Source: JBGSQR01 sp964509295
GTDB lineage: Bacteria; Desulfobacterota; Desulfuromonadia; Geobacterales; Pseudopelobacteraceae
NCBI GenBank assembly: GCA_964509295.1
Contig: CAZDWS010000005.1
Location: 124,001-188,000 of the forward strand
Direction: 5' to 3'
Length of the DNA: 64,000 bases
Every line of letters begins with the position of its first letter. Position 1 is the stretch's first letter. The notes below the pieces were generated by a model. That model was not told where the DNA came from. It saw only the letters and a list, made by a program, of their open reading frames with translations, and ran no database searches. Positions 1-8,454 of the stretch are shown one piece after another. Made by a program: the position numbers and the translations under genes.

Positions 1-899
1 TTGTCTTTATCATCGATACATTCACGCACGCGGGCCGTGCCGAGCATAACCTCGACGGCCGGAACGCGCCCCTTGCCATCAGCCCTGGGAACAAGGCGCT
101 GGGAAATAACCCCCTTGATAACACCGGCCAGCTGCATGCGCACCTGGCGCTGATGATAGGGAGGGAAAACGCTGATGATACGGTTGACCGTTTCAGCGGC
201 ATCCAAAGTATGCAGGGTAGACATGACCAAATGACCGGTTTCAGCTGCCGTCAATGCGGTCTCGATGGTTTCATAGTCACGCATCTCGCCCACCAGAATA
301 ACATCAGGATCCTGACGGAGTGCACCTTTAAGGGCACCGGAGAAAGTAGGAGTATCCGTACCAACTTCGCGCTGGCTGATAATACTCTTGTTGTCGCGAT
401 GCAGATATTCAACCGGGTCTTCAATCGTGATGATATTGCAGGTGCGGGTCTGATTGATTGAATCAATCATGGCCGCCAGCGTACTGGACTTACCGGAACC
501 GGTAGTACCGGTTACCAGGATCAGACCACGCTCCTCCGAACACATCTTCTTGATGATCGGCGGCAGATTGAGCCCTTCCAGACTGGGTATGGCAAAGGAA
601 ATGGCACGAAAAACCATGGCAACCGTACCGCGCTGTTTGAAGACACTGACCCTGAATCGCCCCAAGCCGGGTACGGCATAGGCCAGATCCACCTCTGAAT
701 TTTCTTCAAAGATCCGACGCTGGCGATCATTCATCATCCCCTGGGACATGGTCCCGACGATATCAGGCGTCAGACGCGGAGCATTGGGAATCGGATGCAG
801 CTTGCCATCAATTCGAACAATGGGCGGCAAACCGGTCTTGATGTGAACGTCGGAACCTTTGGCCTTGACCGCAATGGTCAGAATTTCATTTAAATCCAT
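1..899 (-). CDS. pilT: Type IV pilus retraction ATPase PilT (C-terminus cut by window edge)
   Basis: PilT is the cytoplasmic hexameric motor that depolymerises type IV pili and drives twitching. About 299 codons are present and the frame runs off the left edge, so the last part of the usual 350-370 residues is missing. The start is ATG at 897-899 behind a GGAGG five to six bases upstream. Visible motifs are the N-terminal GSDVHIKTG, a Walker A GTTGSGKSS, the Asp box around TIEDPVEY, the Walker B-like VILVGEMRD and the His-box STLHT. These are the standard PilT set and none is degenerate. It is transcribed away from recA, just upstream on the same strand. A second pilT lies at 53686. Family assignment is certain; which PilT paralogue it is cannot be read from sequence alone. 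Confidence 0.96.
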   Translation of the reverse strand, partial: MDLNEILTIAVKAKGSDVHIKTGLPPIVRIDGKLHPIPNAPRLTPDIVGTMSQGMMNDRQRRIFEENSEVDLAYAVPGLGRFRVSVFKQRGTVAMVFRAISFAIPSLEGLNLPPIIKKMCSEERGLILVTGTTGSGKSSTLAAMIDSINQTRTCNIITIEDPVEYLHRDNKSIISQREVGTDTPTFSGALKGALRQDPDVILVGEMRDYETIETALTAAETGHLVMSTLHTLDAAETVNRIISVFPPYHQRQVRMQLAGVIKGVISQRLVPRADGKGRVPAVEVMLGTARVRECIDDKD

Positions 900-957
900 T
901 GACTACCTCCGAGTAAAAACTGCAGAGAGTAACTTATATTGCGATGCCCATTAATAT

Positions 958-1980
958 TTATGCTTTTGCAGCCAACGGCGCTTTCAGCAGATCCATCAGC
1001 CTGCCTTCGATCTCGGCCAGCGTCTCAGGATGTTCAGTCAGCCAGGTACGTGAATTTTCACGTCCCTGCCCGATACGCTCTTTACCATAGGAATACCAGG
1101 CACCGCTTTTTTCAACTATGGATTTCTCCACAGCCAAATCAAGCACATCACCTGTTCGTGAGATGCCTTCTCCATAAAGGATATCAAACTCAACCTCACG
1201 GAAAGGAGGCGCAACCTTATTTTTGACCACCTTAACCTTGGTACGTGACCCGATCACCTGGTCACCCTGCTTGAGAGTGGCTATCTTGCGAATATCCATA
1301 CGGACTGATGCGTAAAATTTAAGTGCATTTCCACCGGTTGTGGTTTCCGGGTTGCCGAACATGACACCGATCTTCATGCGGATCTGGTTGATAAAAATCA
1401 CACAGCAATTGGATTTAGAAATGATTCCGGTCAGTTTGCGCAGCGCCTGGGACATGAGGCGTGCCTGCAGGCCCATATGCGAGTCGCCCATATCGCCTTC
1501 AATTTCCGCCTTGGGGACCAAAGCAGCAACAGAGTCAACTACCAGAACGTCAATAGCACCACTGCGAACAAGTGTCTCTGCGATTTCCAGTGCCTGCTCA
1601 CCTGTATCAGGCTGGGACACCAGCAGGTCATCAGTCTTGACGCCCAGTTTCCTGGCATAGCCGATATCCAGCGCATGCTCGGCATCCACAAATGCTGCAA
1701 TACCACCTGTCTTCATGGCCTCTGCAACAATATGCAGCGCCAGAGTGGTTTTACCGGAAGACTCCGGACCATAAATTTCAACAATCCTACCTCGAGGTAC
1801 GCCACCAACTCCGAGAGCCATATCCAGTGAAATGGAGCCGGTGGAAATTGCCTCAACACCAGGCAAAGCTTCGTCATTTCCAAGGCGCATGATTGCGCCT
1901 TTGCCAAACTGCTTTTCGATCTGGCTGAGAGCCAGATCGATCGCCTTATTTCTTTCCAGCACTTCTTTTTTTTCCGACAT
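958..1980 (-). CDS. recA: Recombinase RecA
   Basis: RecA forms filaments on single-stranded DNA, catalyses homologous strand exchange and triggers LexA self-cleavage. At 340 residues it has the normal length. Visible are the P-loop GPESSGKTT, the Walker B stretch that includes VDSVAAL, the L1/L2 DNA-binding region around NQIRMKIGVMFGNPETTTGG, and a C-terminal domain lacking the long acidic tail of enterobacterial RecA. The ATG at 1978-1980 follows a GGGGGA ribosome site. No copy of the Geobacter LexA box (GGTT-N2-C-N4-G-N3-ACC) was seen in the upstream 260 bases. That fits published work in G. sulfurreducens where LexA did not bind the recA promoter. Confidence 0.99.
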   Translation of the reverse strand: MSEKKEVLERNKAIDLALSQIEKQFGKGAIMRLGNDEALPGVEAISTGSISLDMALGVGGVPRGRIVEIYGPESSGKTTLALHIVAEAMKTGGIAAFVDAEHALDIGYARKLGVKTDDLLVSQPDTGEQALEIAETLVRSGAIDVLVVDSVAALVPKAEIEGDMGDSHMGLQARLMSQALRKLTGIISKSNCCVIFINQIRMKIGVMFGNPETTTGGNALKFYASVRMDIRKIATLKQGDQVIGSRTKVKVVKNKVAPPFREVEFDILYGEGISRTGDVLDLAVEKSIVEKSGAWYSYGKERIGQGRENSRTWLTEHPETLAEIEGRLMDLLKAPLAAKA

Positions 1981-2144
1981 GATGAATGTCCCCCGGACAG
2001 ATTATTTTCGCGTATAAAAGTGGAACAATTTATCATAGCTACCAGTTTTACCGCAAGGTTTTATATGGATTTTATTGCTTATAAATTGAGGCTATTGCAA
2101 AACATCCTGAGTAAAAAGGTATACCACAGACAAATAGCTTTTTC

Positions 2145-2173
2145 TTGTACTCAACATAGGTAAAGAGTATACT
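2145..2173 (+). promoter_or_regulatory. Predicted sigma-70 promoter of the LtaS-like gene
   Basis: TTGTAC at 2145-2150 and TATACT at 2168-2173 are separated by exactly 17 bases, about 70 bases before the ATG at 2243. The match is good (five of six at -10) in an AT-rich intergenic stretch. This is a by-eye call without transcript data. Confidence 0.5.
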
Positions 2174-2242
2174 TTTTAATTAAGCGCTAATTCGGCGCTA
2201 ACATCTAAACCGGATTTGTTACACAACATAAGGAATCCATAA

Positions 2243-4144
2243 ATGCCGAAACAGCGTACCGGTCTTTTATCCCTGATATCTTTAATTTTTTTAGCTATCA
2301 TGACCACAATTCGTGTTCTGCTCCTCGTATTTACACCACAAGGTTCAGGTCTCACTTTCGGCCTGATACTCAAGGCAATGGGCATAGGATTTGTATTCGA
2401 TCTGGCAACACTTTCCTACGCACTGTTACCTCTGGCAATCTACCTGCTGATTGCACCGCGCCGCCTGACCAGACACAACTCACATACCTGGATTGTGCGC
2501 ATCTTTTTCACCATGTATCTTGCTGTGCTGATCTTTGATGGCTGCGCCGAGTACATATTCTTTGACGAATTCGGCACCCGTTTCAACTTCATAGCGGTGG
2601 ACTACCTGATCTACACTCAGGAGGTTGTGGGCAATATCAGGGAATCATACCCCTTAGGCTACATCTTATCAGCCATCGCTGCCGCAGCACTGATTGCATC
2701 TGCTTTTCTGCAAAAACGGCTGGATCGGGCCGCCAGCATAACCTTCAGAGGTTCATATCACTTGAGCGGCGCCCTGCTGCTGATTCCCTCGCTTGCGACA
2801 CTCTTTTTTATAAACCTGTCCATGGCAACAATTTCAACAAACAACTACGTCAATGAAGTAGCTGGAAATGGTATTTACAGCCTTTTTGCCGCTTTCCGCC
2901 ACAACGAGTTGAGCTTCTCCCGCTTTTACGTCACCAGACCGGATGATCAGGTTATGGCACGGCTACGCTCCCTGATAAGCGAACAGAATTCACAACCTCT
3001 AAAAACTGACACCGGAAGGGTTACCCGCCACATCACCGCAACCGGCCCGGAAAAACGCCTGAACCTGATTGTAGTGATTGAGGAAAGTCTGAGTTCTGAG
3101 TACGTTGGCATCTTTGGCAACAAGCAGAAGCTCACACCTAATCTGGACAAACTGGCCGACCAGTCGCTGCTGTTCACAAACCTTTATGCAACAGGCACCA
3201 GAACTGTACGCGGACTGGAAGCACTTACCCTCTCTATTCCACCGCTTCCCGGCACTTCCATTGTAAAGCGCCCGGACAATGGCGGCTTCCGTTCCTGGGG
3301 TGAAATCCTGAACCGCAAGGGATATGAAAGTAAATACATCTACGCCGGATACGGCTATTTTGATAACATGAACGCATTTTTCTCAGGCAACGGTTACAAG
3401 GTTGTGGACCGGGCAGACTTTGCCAAAGAAGAAATAACCTTTGCCAACATCTGGGGGGTCTGCGATGAAGACCTTTTCCGCAAGGCGATCCGTGAGGCCA
3501 ACGACTCCCACGCCAAAGGGAAACCGTTTTTCTCCATGGTCATGACCACATCCAACCACCGCCCTTATACCTATCCCGAAGGCCGCATCGACATACCGAG
3601 CAAAACCGGACGGGAAGGGGGCGTAAAATATGCAGACTATTCCATCGGCCGCCTGATTGCGGAAGCCAGCAAAGAACCCTGGTTCAAAGATACCATCTTT
3701 GTCATTGTTGCCGACCATTGCGCCAGCAGTGCGGGAAAAAATGACATCCCTGTCAAGCGTTATGAAATCCCCATGCTTGTATATGCTCCGCAGCACGTCA
3801 AGCCAGCCCGTTTTGACCGACTGACAAGCCAGATAGACATCGCTCCGACCATCCTCGGCATGCTCAACATCAGTTACGACACCGACTTCCTGGGACGCGA
3901 CGTACTGAAAGACAATGCCGCCACACCAAGAGCCTTTGTTTCAACCTACCAGAAGATCGGTTATCTGACTGAAAGCCAGATGATTGTACTTGGTCCTCGC
4001 AAATACGCGGTCCAGCACAATGTTGACCGTCAAACCGGAGCACTGAAACAGCAGCCTCTGGACGAACAATTTCTAGCTGATGCGCTGGCCTATTATCAGG
4101 GCGGCAACACTCTGTACAAAAACCGCTTGAACCGGATTCGCTAA
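2243..4144 (+). CDS. LtaS/MdoB-type membrane phosphoglycerol or phosphoethanolamine transferase (sulfatase fold)
   Basis: A 633-residue inner-membrane protein. The first ~210 residues hold about five hydrophobic segments. A periplasmic alkaline-phosphatase/sulfatase-fold domain follows from about residue 270. It begins with NLIVVIEES, carries the nucleophile region GTRTVRG (the Thr in this position is catalytic in LtaS), and has the metal-binding VADHC further on. In Gram-positives this family makes lipoteichoic acid. In Gram-negatives relatives decorate periplasmic glucans or lipid A, so the acceptor here is unknown. It is a single gene between recA and cinA and converges on cinA, with only 27 bases between the two stops. 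There is no adjacent glucan synthase to suggest a substrate. Confidence 0.85.
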   Translation: MPKQRTGLLSLISLIFLAIMTTIRVLLLVFTPQGSGLTFGLILKAMGIGFVFDLATLSYALLPLAIYLLIAPRRLTRHNSHTWIVRIFFTMYLAVLIFDGCAEYIFFDEFGTRFNFIAVDYLIYTQEVVGNIRESYPLGYILSAIAAAALIASAFLQKRLDRAASITFRGSYHLSGALLLIPSLATLFFINLSMATISTNNYVNEVAGNGIYSLFAAFRHNELSFSRFYVTRPDDQVMARLRSLISEQNSQPLKTDTGRVTRHITATGPEKRLNLIVVIEESLSSEYVGIFGNKQKLTPNLDKLADQSLLFTNLYATGTRTVRGLEALTLSIPPLPGTSIVKRPDNGGFRSWGEILNRKGYESKYIYAGYGYFDNMNAFFSGNGYKVVDRADFAKEEITFANIWGVCDEDLFRKAIREANDSHAKGKPFFSMVMTTSNHRPYTYPEGRIDIPSKTGREGGVKYADYSIGRLIAEASKEPWFKDTIFVIVADHCASSAGKNDIPVKRYEIPMLVYAPQHVKPARFDRLTSQIDIAPTILGMLNISYDTDFLGRDVLKDNAATPRAFVSTYQKIGYLTESQMIVLGPRKYAVQHNVDRQTGALKQQPLDEQFLADALAYYQGGNTLYKNRLNRIR

Positions 4145-4171
4145 AACCAGACCATCCCTGACAAAAAGGGT

Positions 4172-5425
4172 CTAACCGCTTATTTCATTCAGCAGATAGC
4201 GCCGCAACCGGTCCAGCGCCGTCCAGGCTGTGGCAATTCGCACATCTTCCCGGCTTCCACCGAATGTATACCTTTCCGTCCAGCAGCCATCCTCCGCAGC
4301 CAGAGAAATAAAAACCGTACCAACCGGCTTTTCTAACGAACCGCCTTCGGGCCCGGCAATTCCTGTTACTGACAGTCCGATATCACTGGCGGCAGACTTG
4401 CGAATACCGATGGCCATGGCTGATGCCGTCTCACTGCTGACAGCGCCATAGGCGTCAATGGTTTCAGCCCGGACACCCAAGCGCTGTTGTTTTGCCACAT
4501 TGCTATAGGTCACGGCACTCTCCAGAAAAAATTCAGAGCTGCCCGGAACGGCTGTAATGAACTGTGAAATCATACCGCCGGTGCAGGATTCGGCCAACGC
4601 CAGGGTTTTGCCGCGCTCCCGCAGAAGAGCTGAAACCTTTTCGGCCAACGACACATCACCTTCCGAATAAATAAATCTGCCGATTTTTTGGTATGTGGCG
4701 TCAAGTGCCGGGAGCAGCTTAACTTCGGCAGCGGCCTGACTGTCAGCTTCAGCCCGAAATGTGATCTTCATTGCCGGACAGGAAACGCAGATCCCCATCT
4801 GCAAACCATCCTGAGGGACTGCGATACCGGCCAGCAATTCATCCACCTCTGCCTCGCGCGGACCGAAAACATTCAGATGCCGAAACTGAATTACCCGTTT
4901 TTTAGGTTGCCGTTCAAGCAGAAATGGTAGTACGGACTCCTTCAGCATGGGCAGCATTTCCGATGGGACACCGGGCATGAAAAACAGATAGCAATTGTTG
5001 TGCATCAACTGAAAACCACAGGCGGTACCGGTCGGGTTGGGAATGATCGTGGTTTTTGAAGGCAGCATGGCCTGTTTGTCATTCAGCGGAGCTGCAATCA
5101 CCGTGTTCAGCCTGGCAGACATTTTCTGCACATGCGCCCTGGCCTCCTCGTTGACAACCATACGGCGACCGGTCGCCCTGGCTACGGCGTGCGATGTCCT
5201 GTCATCTTCCGTTGGGCCAAGTCCGCCGGTTGCAATGATATAATCACTATGCCGTTCCAGCTCGGACAGGACGGAAATGATATCCATTTCGCTGTCTCCC
5301 ACCGTAACATGACTTTGCACAACCAGACCGTGTTCCAAGAGTATCGCCGAGACAGTTCCCGCATTGGTATCCGTAATCTGTCCGCTGATCAGCTCATCAC
5401 CGATACTCAGGATCGTTATCCTCAC
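4172..5425 (-). CDS. cinA: CinA-family protein (MoCF-like domain plus nicotinamide-nucleotide amidase domain)
   Basis: The 417-residue protein has the two-domain CinA layout. An N-terminal MoaB/MogA-like domain (GDELISGQITDTN, TGGLGPTEDDRT) is followed by a C-terminal PncC-type domain with the ESCTGG motif and a conserved VTYSN segment. The C-terminal domain deamidates NMN in the pyridine-nucleotide salvage cycle. The N-terminal domain of homologues has ADP-ribose pyrophosphatase activity. The start is GTG at 5423-5425, overlapping the larC stop in a GTGA arrangement, which indicates translational coupling. CinA is often cotranscribed with recA elsewhere; here it follows larC and lies a few kilobases from recA. 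Confidence 0.95.
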   Translation of the reverse strand: MRITILSIGDELISGQITDTNAGTVSAILLEHGLVVQSHVTVGDSEMDIISVLSELERHSDYIIATGGLGPTEDDRTSHAVARATGRRMVVNEEARAHVQKMSARLNTVIAAPLNDKQAMLPSKTTIIPNPTGTACGFQLMHNNCYLFFMPGVPSEMLPMLKESVLPFLLERQPKKRVIQFRHLNVFGPREAEVDELLAGIAVPQDGLQMGICVSCPAMKITFRAEADSQAAAEVKLLPALDATYQKIGRFIYSEGDVSLAEKVSALLRERGKTLALAESCTGGMISQFITAVPGSSEFFLESAVTYSNVAKQQRLGVRAETIDAYGAVSSETASAMAIGIRKSAASDIGLSVTGIAGPEGGSLEKPVGTVFISLAAEDGCWTERYTFGGSREDVRIATAWTALDRLRRYLLNEISG

Positions 5426-6600
5426 AACTCGCCCCTTACGGCAGAAGTCAGTTCCTGCATGACACGCTGCAACGGAATCCCCTGTTCTCTGGCCACCCTT
5501 TGACAGTCATCATACTCTGGCGTACTTCTTAAAATACCACTGACGCCGGAAATGATCTTGAAACGCATCGTCCCGAACTGAGTAACCCGCTCCTCAACAC
5601 GGCGCTCCAGCTTGAATCTACTGGCCGGATAATGGCGCAGACCGATAGCCGATGTCTCATTCAGCACCAGAGCACAGAGGGAGTCCAGCTGGTCCGGGTA
5701 GCAAAAAAAGGAGAGCATGGTTGCCGGGCGGTTCTTCTTCATCTGGATCGGGGTGAAATATACATCCAGCGCCCCCTGCTCGAACAGCCTCCCCATTGCA
5801 TAACCTAAAACTTCCGCTGTGGAGTCGTCGATATTGGACTCAACAACAATTATCTCATCTGATGCAGATGTAGATTTTTCAGCTGTTCCAAGAAAGGCCC
5901 GGAGAATATTGGGACAATCGGAGAAGTCCTTGTCGCCTGCACCACTGCCGATACGATCAACCTTCATGGTCGGCCTCATAGCGCATCCAGCGGCAAGCGC
6001 CGCAATTATGGCAGCCCCGGTGGGTGTCACCCTTTCGCCATTTCCGCAATCGCCATGCACAGCAAGACCTTTCAGCAGCTCCGCAGTTGCAGGGGCAGGC
6101 ACCGGCAGACGGCCATGGGCCGTTTCCACAAAACCTCCCCCCAACGGCAGCGCCGAAGCGTATATCGCTTCCGCACCGAGATAATCAAGACAGATGGCTA
6201 TGCCCACAATGTCCACAATCGAGTCAACCGCACCAACTTCATGAAAATGAACCTGCTCAATCGCCACGCCATGCACCAAGGCTTCCGCTTCGGCCAGCCT
6301 ACGGAAAATCCGGCGCGCACGATCTTTAGTCCCATCCGCCAGACCGCTTTCCGCAATCATGGTATCGATACCGGCATAGTGCCTGTGACTGTGGTGGTCA
6401 TGCACCTCAACATCAAACTTCAAGGCCGGGATATGACGACGTTCCGTGCGGCTGGTTGCGAGCTTATATGAACCATACGGCAAACCCAGTTTTGCCAGCT
6501 CCGTATCCAGGTATTCCAACGGCACCCCCAGATCCAGCAGCGCACCAACGGTCATGTCACCGGAAATTCCTGCATAGCAGTCAAAATAAATAATCTTCAT
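5422..6600 (-). CDS. larC: Nickel-pincer cofactor biosynthesis protein LarC
   Basis: LarC inserts nickel into the sulfurised pyridinium precursor (a CTP-dependent cyclometallase) to finish the cofactor of lactate racemase and related LarA enzymes. About 392 residues begin with the family signature FDCYAGISGDM. A His-rich loop (DHHSHRHY) and conserved VHFHEVGAVDSI follow, then the C-terminal half with ESNIDDSTAEVLGY. The ATG at 6598-6600 is preferred because AGGA sits six bases upstream and it starts directly with the conserved KIIYFDCYAG. The frame can be read further upstream but without family similarity. It overlaps cinA by four bases. LarB is 1.9 kb away beyond an accessory island; larE and larA are not in the window. 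Confidence 0.95.
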   Translation of the reverse strand: MKIIYFDCYAGISGDMTVGALLDLGVPLEYLDTELAKLGLPYGSYKLATSRTERRHIPALKFDVEVHDHHSHRHYAGIDTMIAESGLADGTKDRARRIFRRLAEAEALVHGVAIEQVHFHEVGAVDSIVDIVGIAICLDYLGAEAIYASALPLGGGFVETAHGRLPVPAPATAELLKGLAVHGDCGNGERVTPTGAAIIAALAAGCAMRPTMKVDRIGSGAGDKDFSDCPNILRAFLGTAEKSTSASDEIIVVESNIDDSTAEVLGYAMGRLFEQGALDVYFTPIQMKKNRPATMLSFFCYPDQLDSLCALVLNETSAIGLRHYPASRFKLERRVEERVTQFGTMRFKIISGVSGILRSTPEYDDCQRVAREQGIPLQRVMQELTSAVRGEL

Positions 6601-6678
6601 GGCCATTCCTGTTAAGACGAGATTTTTATCCCTGCTTCCGTACTTAAATAAACTAACACACCAATGGGACACAATATG

Positions 6679-6921
6679 TCATACGGTGGAGAAGACATCT
6701 ATGATACAGGCTTTATCTTGGATGGTGTCGAGGTTGGTTTGATTGACGAAGTCAACCAGCACACTCTCTTTTGCACGGCAGCCAAGACTGGCACGAAATA
6801 AGCGGCGTACGTCTTCAACCAGTGCTGCTTTGTCGTTGGCGGATTTTTCGCGGCGCAGCCAGTCGCGAATATCGTTATAGGTTGAACAATAGTCCTGAAT
6901 CATCCGTTCAATGGTGGCCAC
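6679..6921 (-). pseudogene. Remnant of the C-terminal region of a type I restriction subunit HsdR
   Basis: An 80-residue frame with a GTG first codon and no convincing ribosome site. It contains NDIRDWLRREK, then VRRLFRASLG, VLVDFVNQT and DKACIIDVF. From memory these match conserved stretches near the C-terminus of HsdR, where intact proteins read IRDWLRREKE, VRRLIRASLG, VDFINQTDLD and DKASIIDAF. The usual ~50-100 residues between the first two blocks (including the DDVVFEVDLLKSQEI region) are missing, so there is an internal deletion as well as loss of the ~900 upstream residues. It ends about 20 residues before HsdR proteins normally do. It lies immediately after an hsdS head fragment. It is most likely non-functional. 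Confidence 0.7.
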
Positions 6922-6971
6922 TCCACCTCAACGACATTAAGCAGCTTTTCCATAAAACTCAGATGATTCAT
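6900..6971 (-). pseudogene. Remnant of the N-terminus of a type I specificity subunit HsdS
   Basis: A 23-codon frame that starts at ATG 6969-6971, two bases after the fic stop, with a GAGGAG ribosome site inside the end of fic. It reads MNHLSFMEKLL then VVEVEWPPL before a TGA. Many HsdS proteins start with nearly this sequence (xLSFMEKLLDGVEVEWKPLGE, from memory). The coding sequence then breaks and continues, in a different frame, as the HsdR tail fragment. Nearly all of hsdS is therefore deleted. The preserved ribosome site and tight spacing to fic show the original gene order hsdM-fic-hsdS-hsdR. Confidence 0.65.
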
Positions 6972-6973
6972 GA

Positions 6974-7579
6974 CTACAGCTCCTCAATTCTAAATTCACT
7001 ATAGCCTTCGTAGTAATAGCTGATATCAATCCCCTTCATAAACAGGGCGCGGTCATCAATTTTGTGAGTTAAGGCTTGTTTCAGCAGCGCTTTTATTTCA
7101 AGGTCTTTCACCACGCTGCGCTGCATAGCGGAGAGATATTCATCCTTATCCACCAAATTCCAATCCACCACCTGTTTGATCTCTGTTTTGAGAATGAGAT
7201 CGAGCCAGATGCGGGTGGCACGGCCATTCCCCTCGCGAAAGGGGTGGGCAACATTCATCTCGACATATTTTTCGATGATTTCATTGAAATTGCTCTGCGG
7301 CATGGCATTGATATGTTTTAACGATGGCTCTAAATACATCAACGGGACAAAACGGAAATCCCCTTTGGCGATATTCACATCGCGGATTTTACCCGCAAAG
7401 GGATAAATATCTTCAAACAAGTAGGCATGAATAAATGCAAGCCCGGCGAAGGTGCCGATTTCTACTTTGTTGATACCACCAGAGTCAAACAGCTGCCTGG
7501 CTTTTTGCTTGCTGATTTTTTCTTCGGCTTTGGCGAGTTCGATTTGATTGGCGATATTCAATTTGTTTTCCAAAATCAT
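6974..7579 (-). CDS. fic: Fic-domain protein, class III-like self-inhibited AMP transferase
   Basis: Fic proteins transfer AMP (less often other groups) onto target hydroxyls. The 201-residue protein carries the complete catalytic motif HPFREGNGR at residues 112-120, including the catalytic His112. Near the C-terminus, residues 187-192 read SYYYEG, which fits the inhibitory motif (S/T)xxxE(G/N). Its position and the protein length match class III Fic proteins such as Neisseria NmFic, where this helix is C-terminal. There the Tyr after the motif Ser is automodified and the protein is released from an inactive tetramer. The ATG follows a GGAG seven bases upstream. It sits between hsdM and hsdS remnants, a common place for fic genes. 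It is intact while its former neighbours are eroded. The target cannot be told. Confidence 0.93.
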   Translation of the reverse strand: MILENKLNIANQIELAKAEEKISKQKARQLFDSGGINKVEIGTFAGLAFIHAYLFEDIYPFAGKIRDVNIAKGDFRFVPLMYLEPSLKHINAMPQSNFNEIIEKYVEMNVAHPFREGNGRATRIWLDLILKTEIKQVVDWNLVDKDEYLSAMQRSVVKDLEIKALLKQALTHKIDDRALFMKGIDISYYYEGYSEFRIEEL

Positions 7580-7611
7580 GCGGAATCTCCTTCAAGCACG
7601 ACACAGTCAAT

Positions 7612-7731
7612 CTACGCCACAATGGCATCAATCTCCTTACGCAGCTGGTCGTTTTTCGCCACCGTGGTTTTTAGCTCGGCATTTAGCTTGGCAATATGGT
7701 TCTCTTTCTCCTGCCTTGACCCTTTGCCCAT
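7612..7731 (-). pseudogene. Remnant of the C-terminal tail of an HsdM methyltransferase subunit
   Basis: A 39-codon frame from ATG 7729-7731 to TAG 7612-7614, preceded in frame by a TGA. It encodes a charged coiled-coil stretch containing KLNAELK, AKNDQLR and EIDAIVA. That pattern (LNAEL...ALRAEIDAIVAEIE) is typical of the last ~35 residues of type I HsdM subunits, as I remember them. A purine-rich GAGAGGGG lies just before the ATG, so translation as a small orphan peptide cannot be excluded. Its position upstream of fic and the hsdS head supports the remnant interpretation. Confidence 0.5.
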
Positions 7732-7753
7732 TAGCCCCTCTCAACAACTCTAT

Positions 7754-8149
7754 CTACTTTGGCTTTAACAGCTCCAGCCCCGGAATCACAGCAAAATGGC
7801 GGTCCACGGTCAGCACTGCGCAGCCGTGACGAATTGCGAGTGTGGCTATGATAATATCGGATAACGGCAAGGTATGACCACTTTTACGAAGAGAGCCGAA
7901 AAGCCTACCAGCACTGACCCACAACTCCCTTGTCATCTCCAGATGGGGCAGCGCCTGCAAGGCATTGTGCAGCAGCAACTCTTCCCCAGGCTTTTTGACA
8001 CCTTGCAGCAACTCACAAAGCACGATCCCGCAGGTCATTACCTCGTGCCGCATCAGTGATTGCGCCAGGGATTCAGCCAGCAAGGTTTTTCTGCCGTTGA
8101 AAAAATCGATCCAGGCGCACGTATCAGGCAGAATCCTATTCGGCATCAT
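7754..8149 (-). CDS. vapC: PIN-domain ribonuclease toxin, VapC family
   Basis: VapC toxins are metal-dependent ribonucleases, usually cutting initiator tRNA or rRNA. The 131-residue protein has the PIN acidic set: Asp9 in LPDTCAWIDF, Glu46 in LCELLQG, Asp98 in PLSDIIIA and Asp116 in TVDRHF. All positions are intact. Its start overlaps the upstream antitoxin gene by 14 bases, the usual arrangement for coupled translation. It lies in the accessory island between the hsd remnants and larB. The RNA target is not predictable. Confidence 0.9.
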   Translation of the reverse strand: MMPNRILPDTCAWIDFFNGRKTLLAESLAQSLMRHEVMTCGIVLCELLQGVKKPGEELLLHNALQALPHLEMTRELWVSAGRLFGSLRKSGHTLPLSDIIIATLAIRHGCAVLTVDRHFAVIPGLELLKPK

Positions 8150-8369
8150 AACGCTCCCGTTCCTCGGCGGCCTTCAGTTCTGCCTCTTCCTCACACTCCC
8201 AGTCGTACTCGATGGAAATTTTACCGCGCAGAGCCAGCAAATCCTCCATCTTTTTTCGGCGTACATACTCTTCCATCACCGTAACAATTGCCTGGGTTTT
8301 TGTTTTTTCACCGGAAAGACGCTGCACTTCATTTATCAGCTCATCTGGTATGTTTAAAGTTGCACGCAT
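8136..8369 (-). CDS. vapB: VapB-type antitoxin with ribbon-helix-helix-like N-terminus
   Basis: A 77-residue protein that starts with MRATLNIPDELINEVQRLSG, typical of the DUF2191/VapB group that pairs with VapC. An acidic C-terminal tail (ECEEEAELKAAEERE) would wrap the toxin. The ATG at 8367-8369 is chosen over an in-frame start nine codons earlier because a GGAGG lies eight bases upstream and the conserved fold begins here. It overlaps vapC by 14 bases. Such antitoxins normally bind their own promoter, but no clear operator was identified. Confidence 0.85.
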   Translation of the reverse strand: MRATLNIPDELINEVQRLSGEKTKTQAIVTVMEEYVRRKKMEDLLALRGKISIEYDWECEEEAELKAAEERERYDAE

Positions 8370-8454
8370 ATAATACACCTCCAAGATATGAATCAACTAT
8401 ATGCTTTCAAAATCACATAGTCAACACACCTGGCGTTATTACAAAAATCCAGCT

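Noticed and set aside
1981..2242. Possible LexA/SOS box upstream of recA.
   Set aside because: No GGTT-N2-C-N4-G-N3-ACC pattern was found by eye on either strand. The GGTATACC at 2119-2126 is too short to be an operator call.
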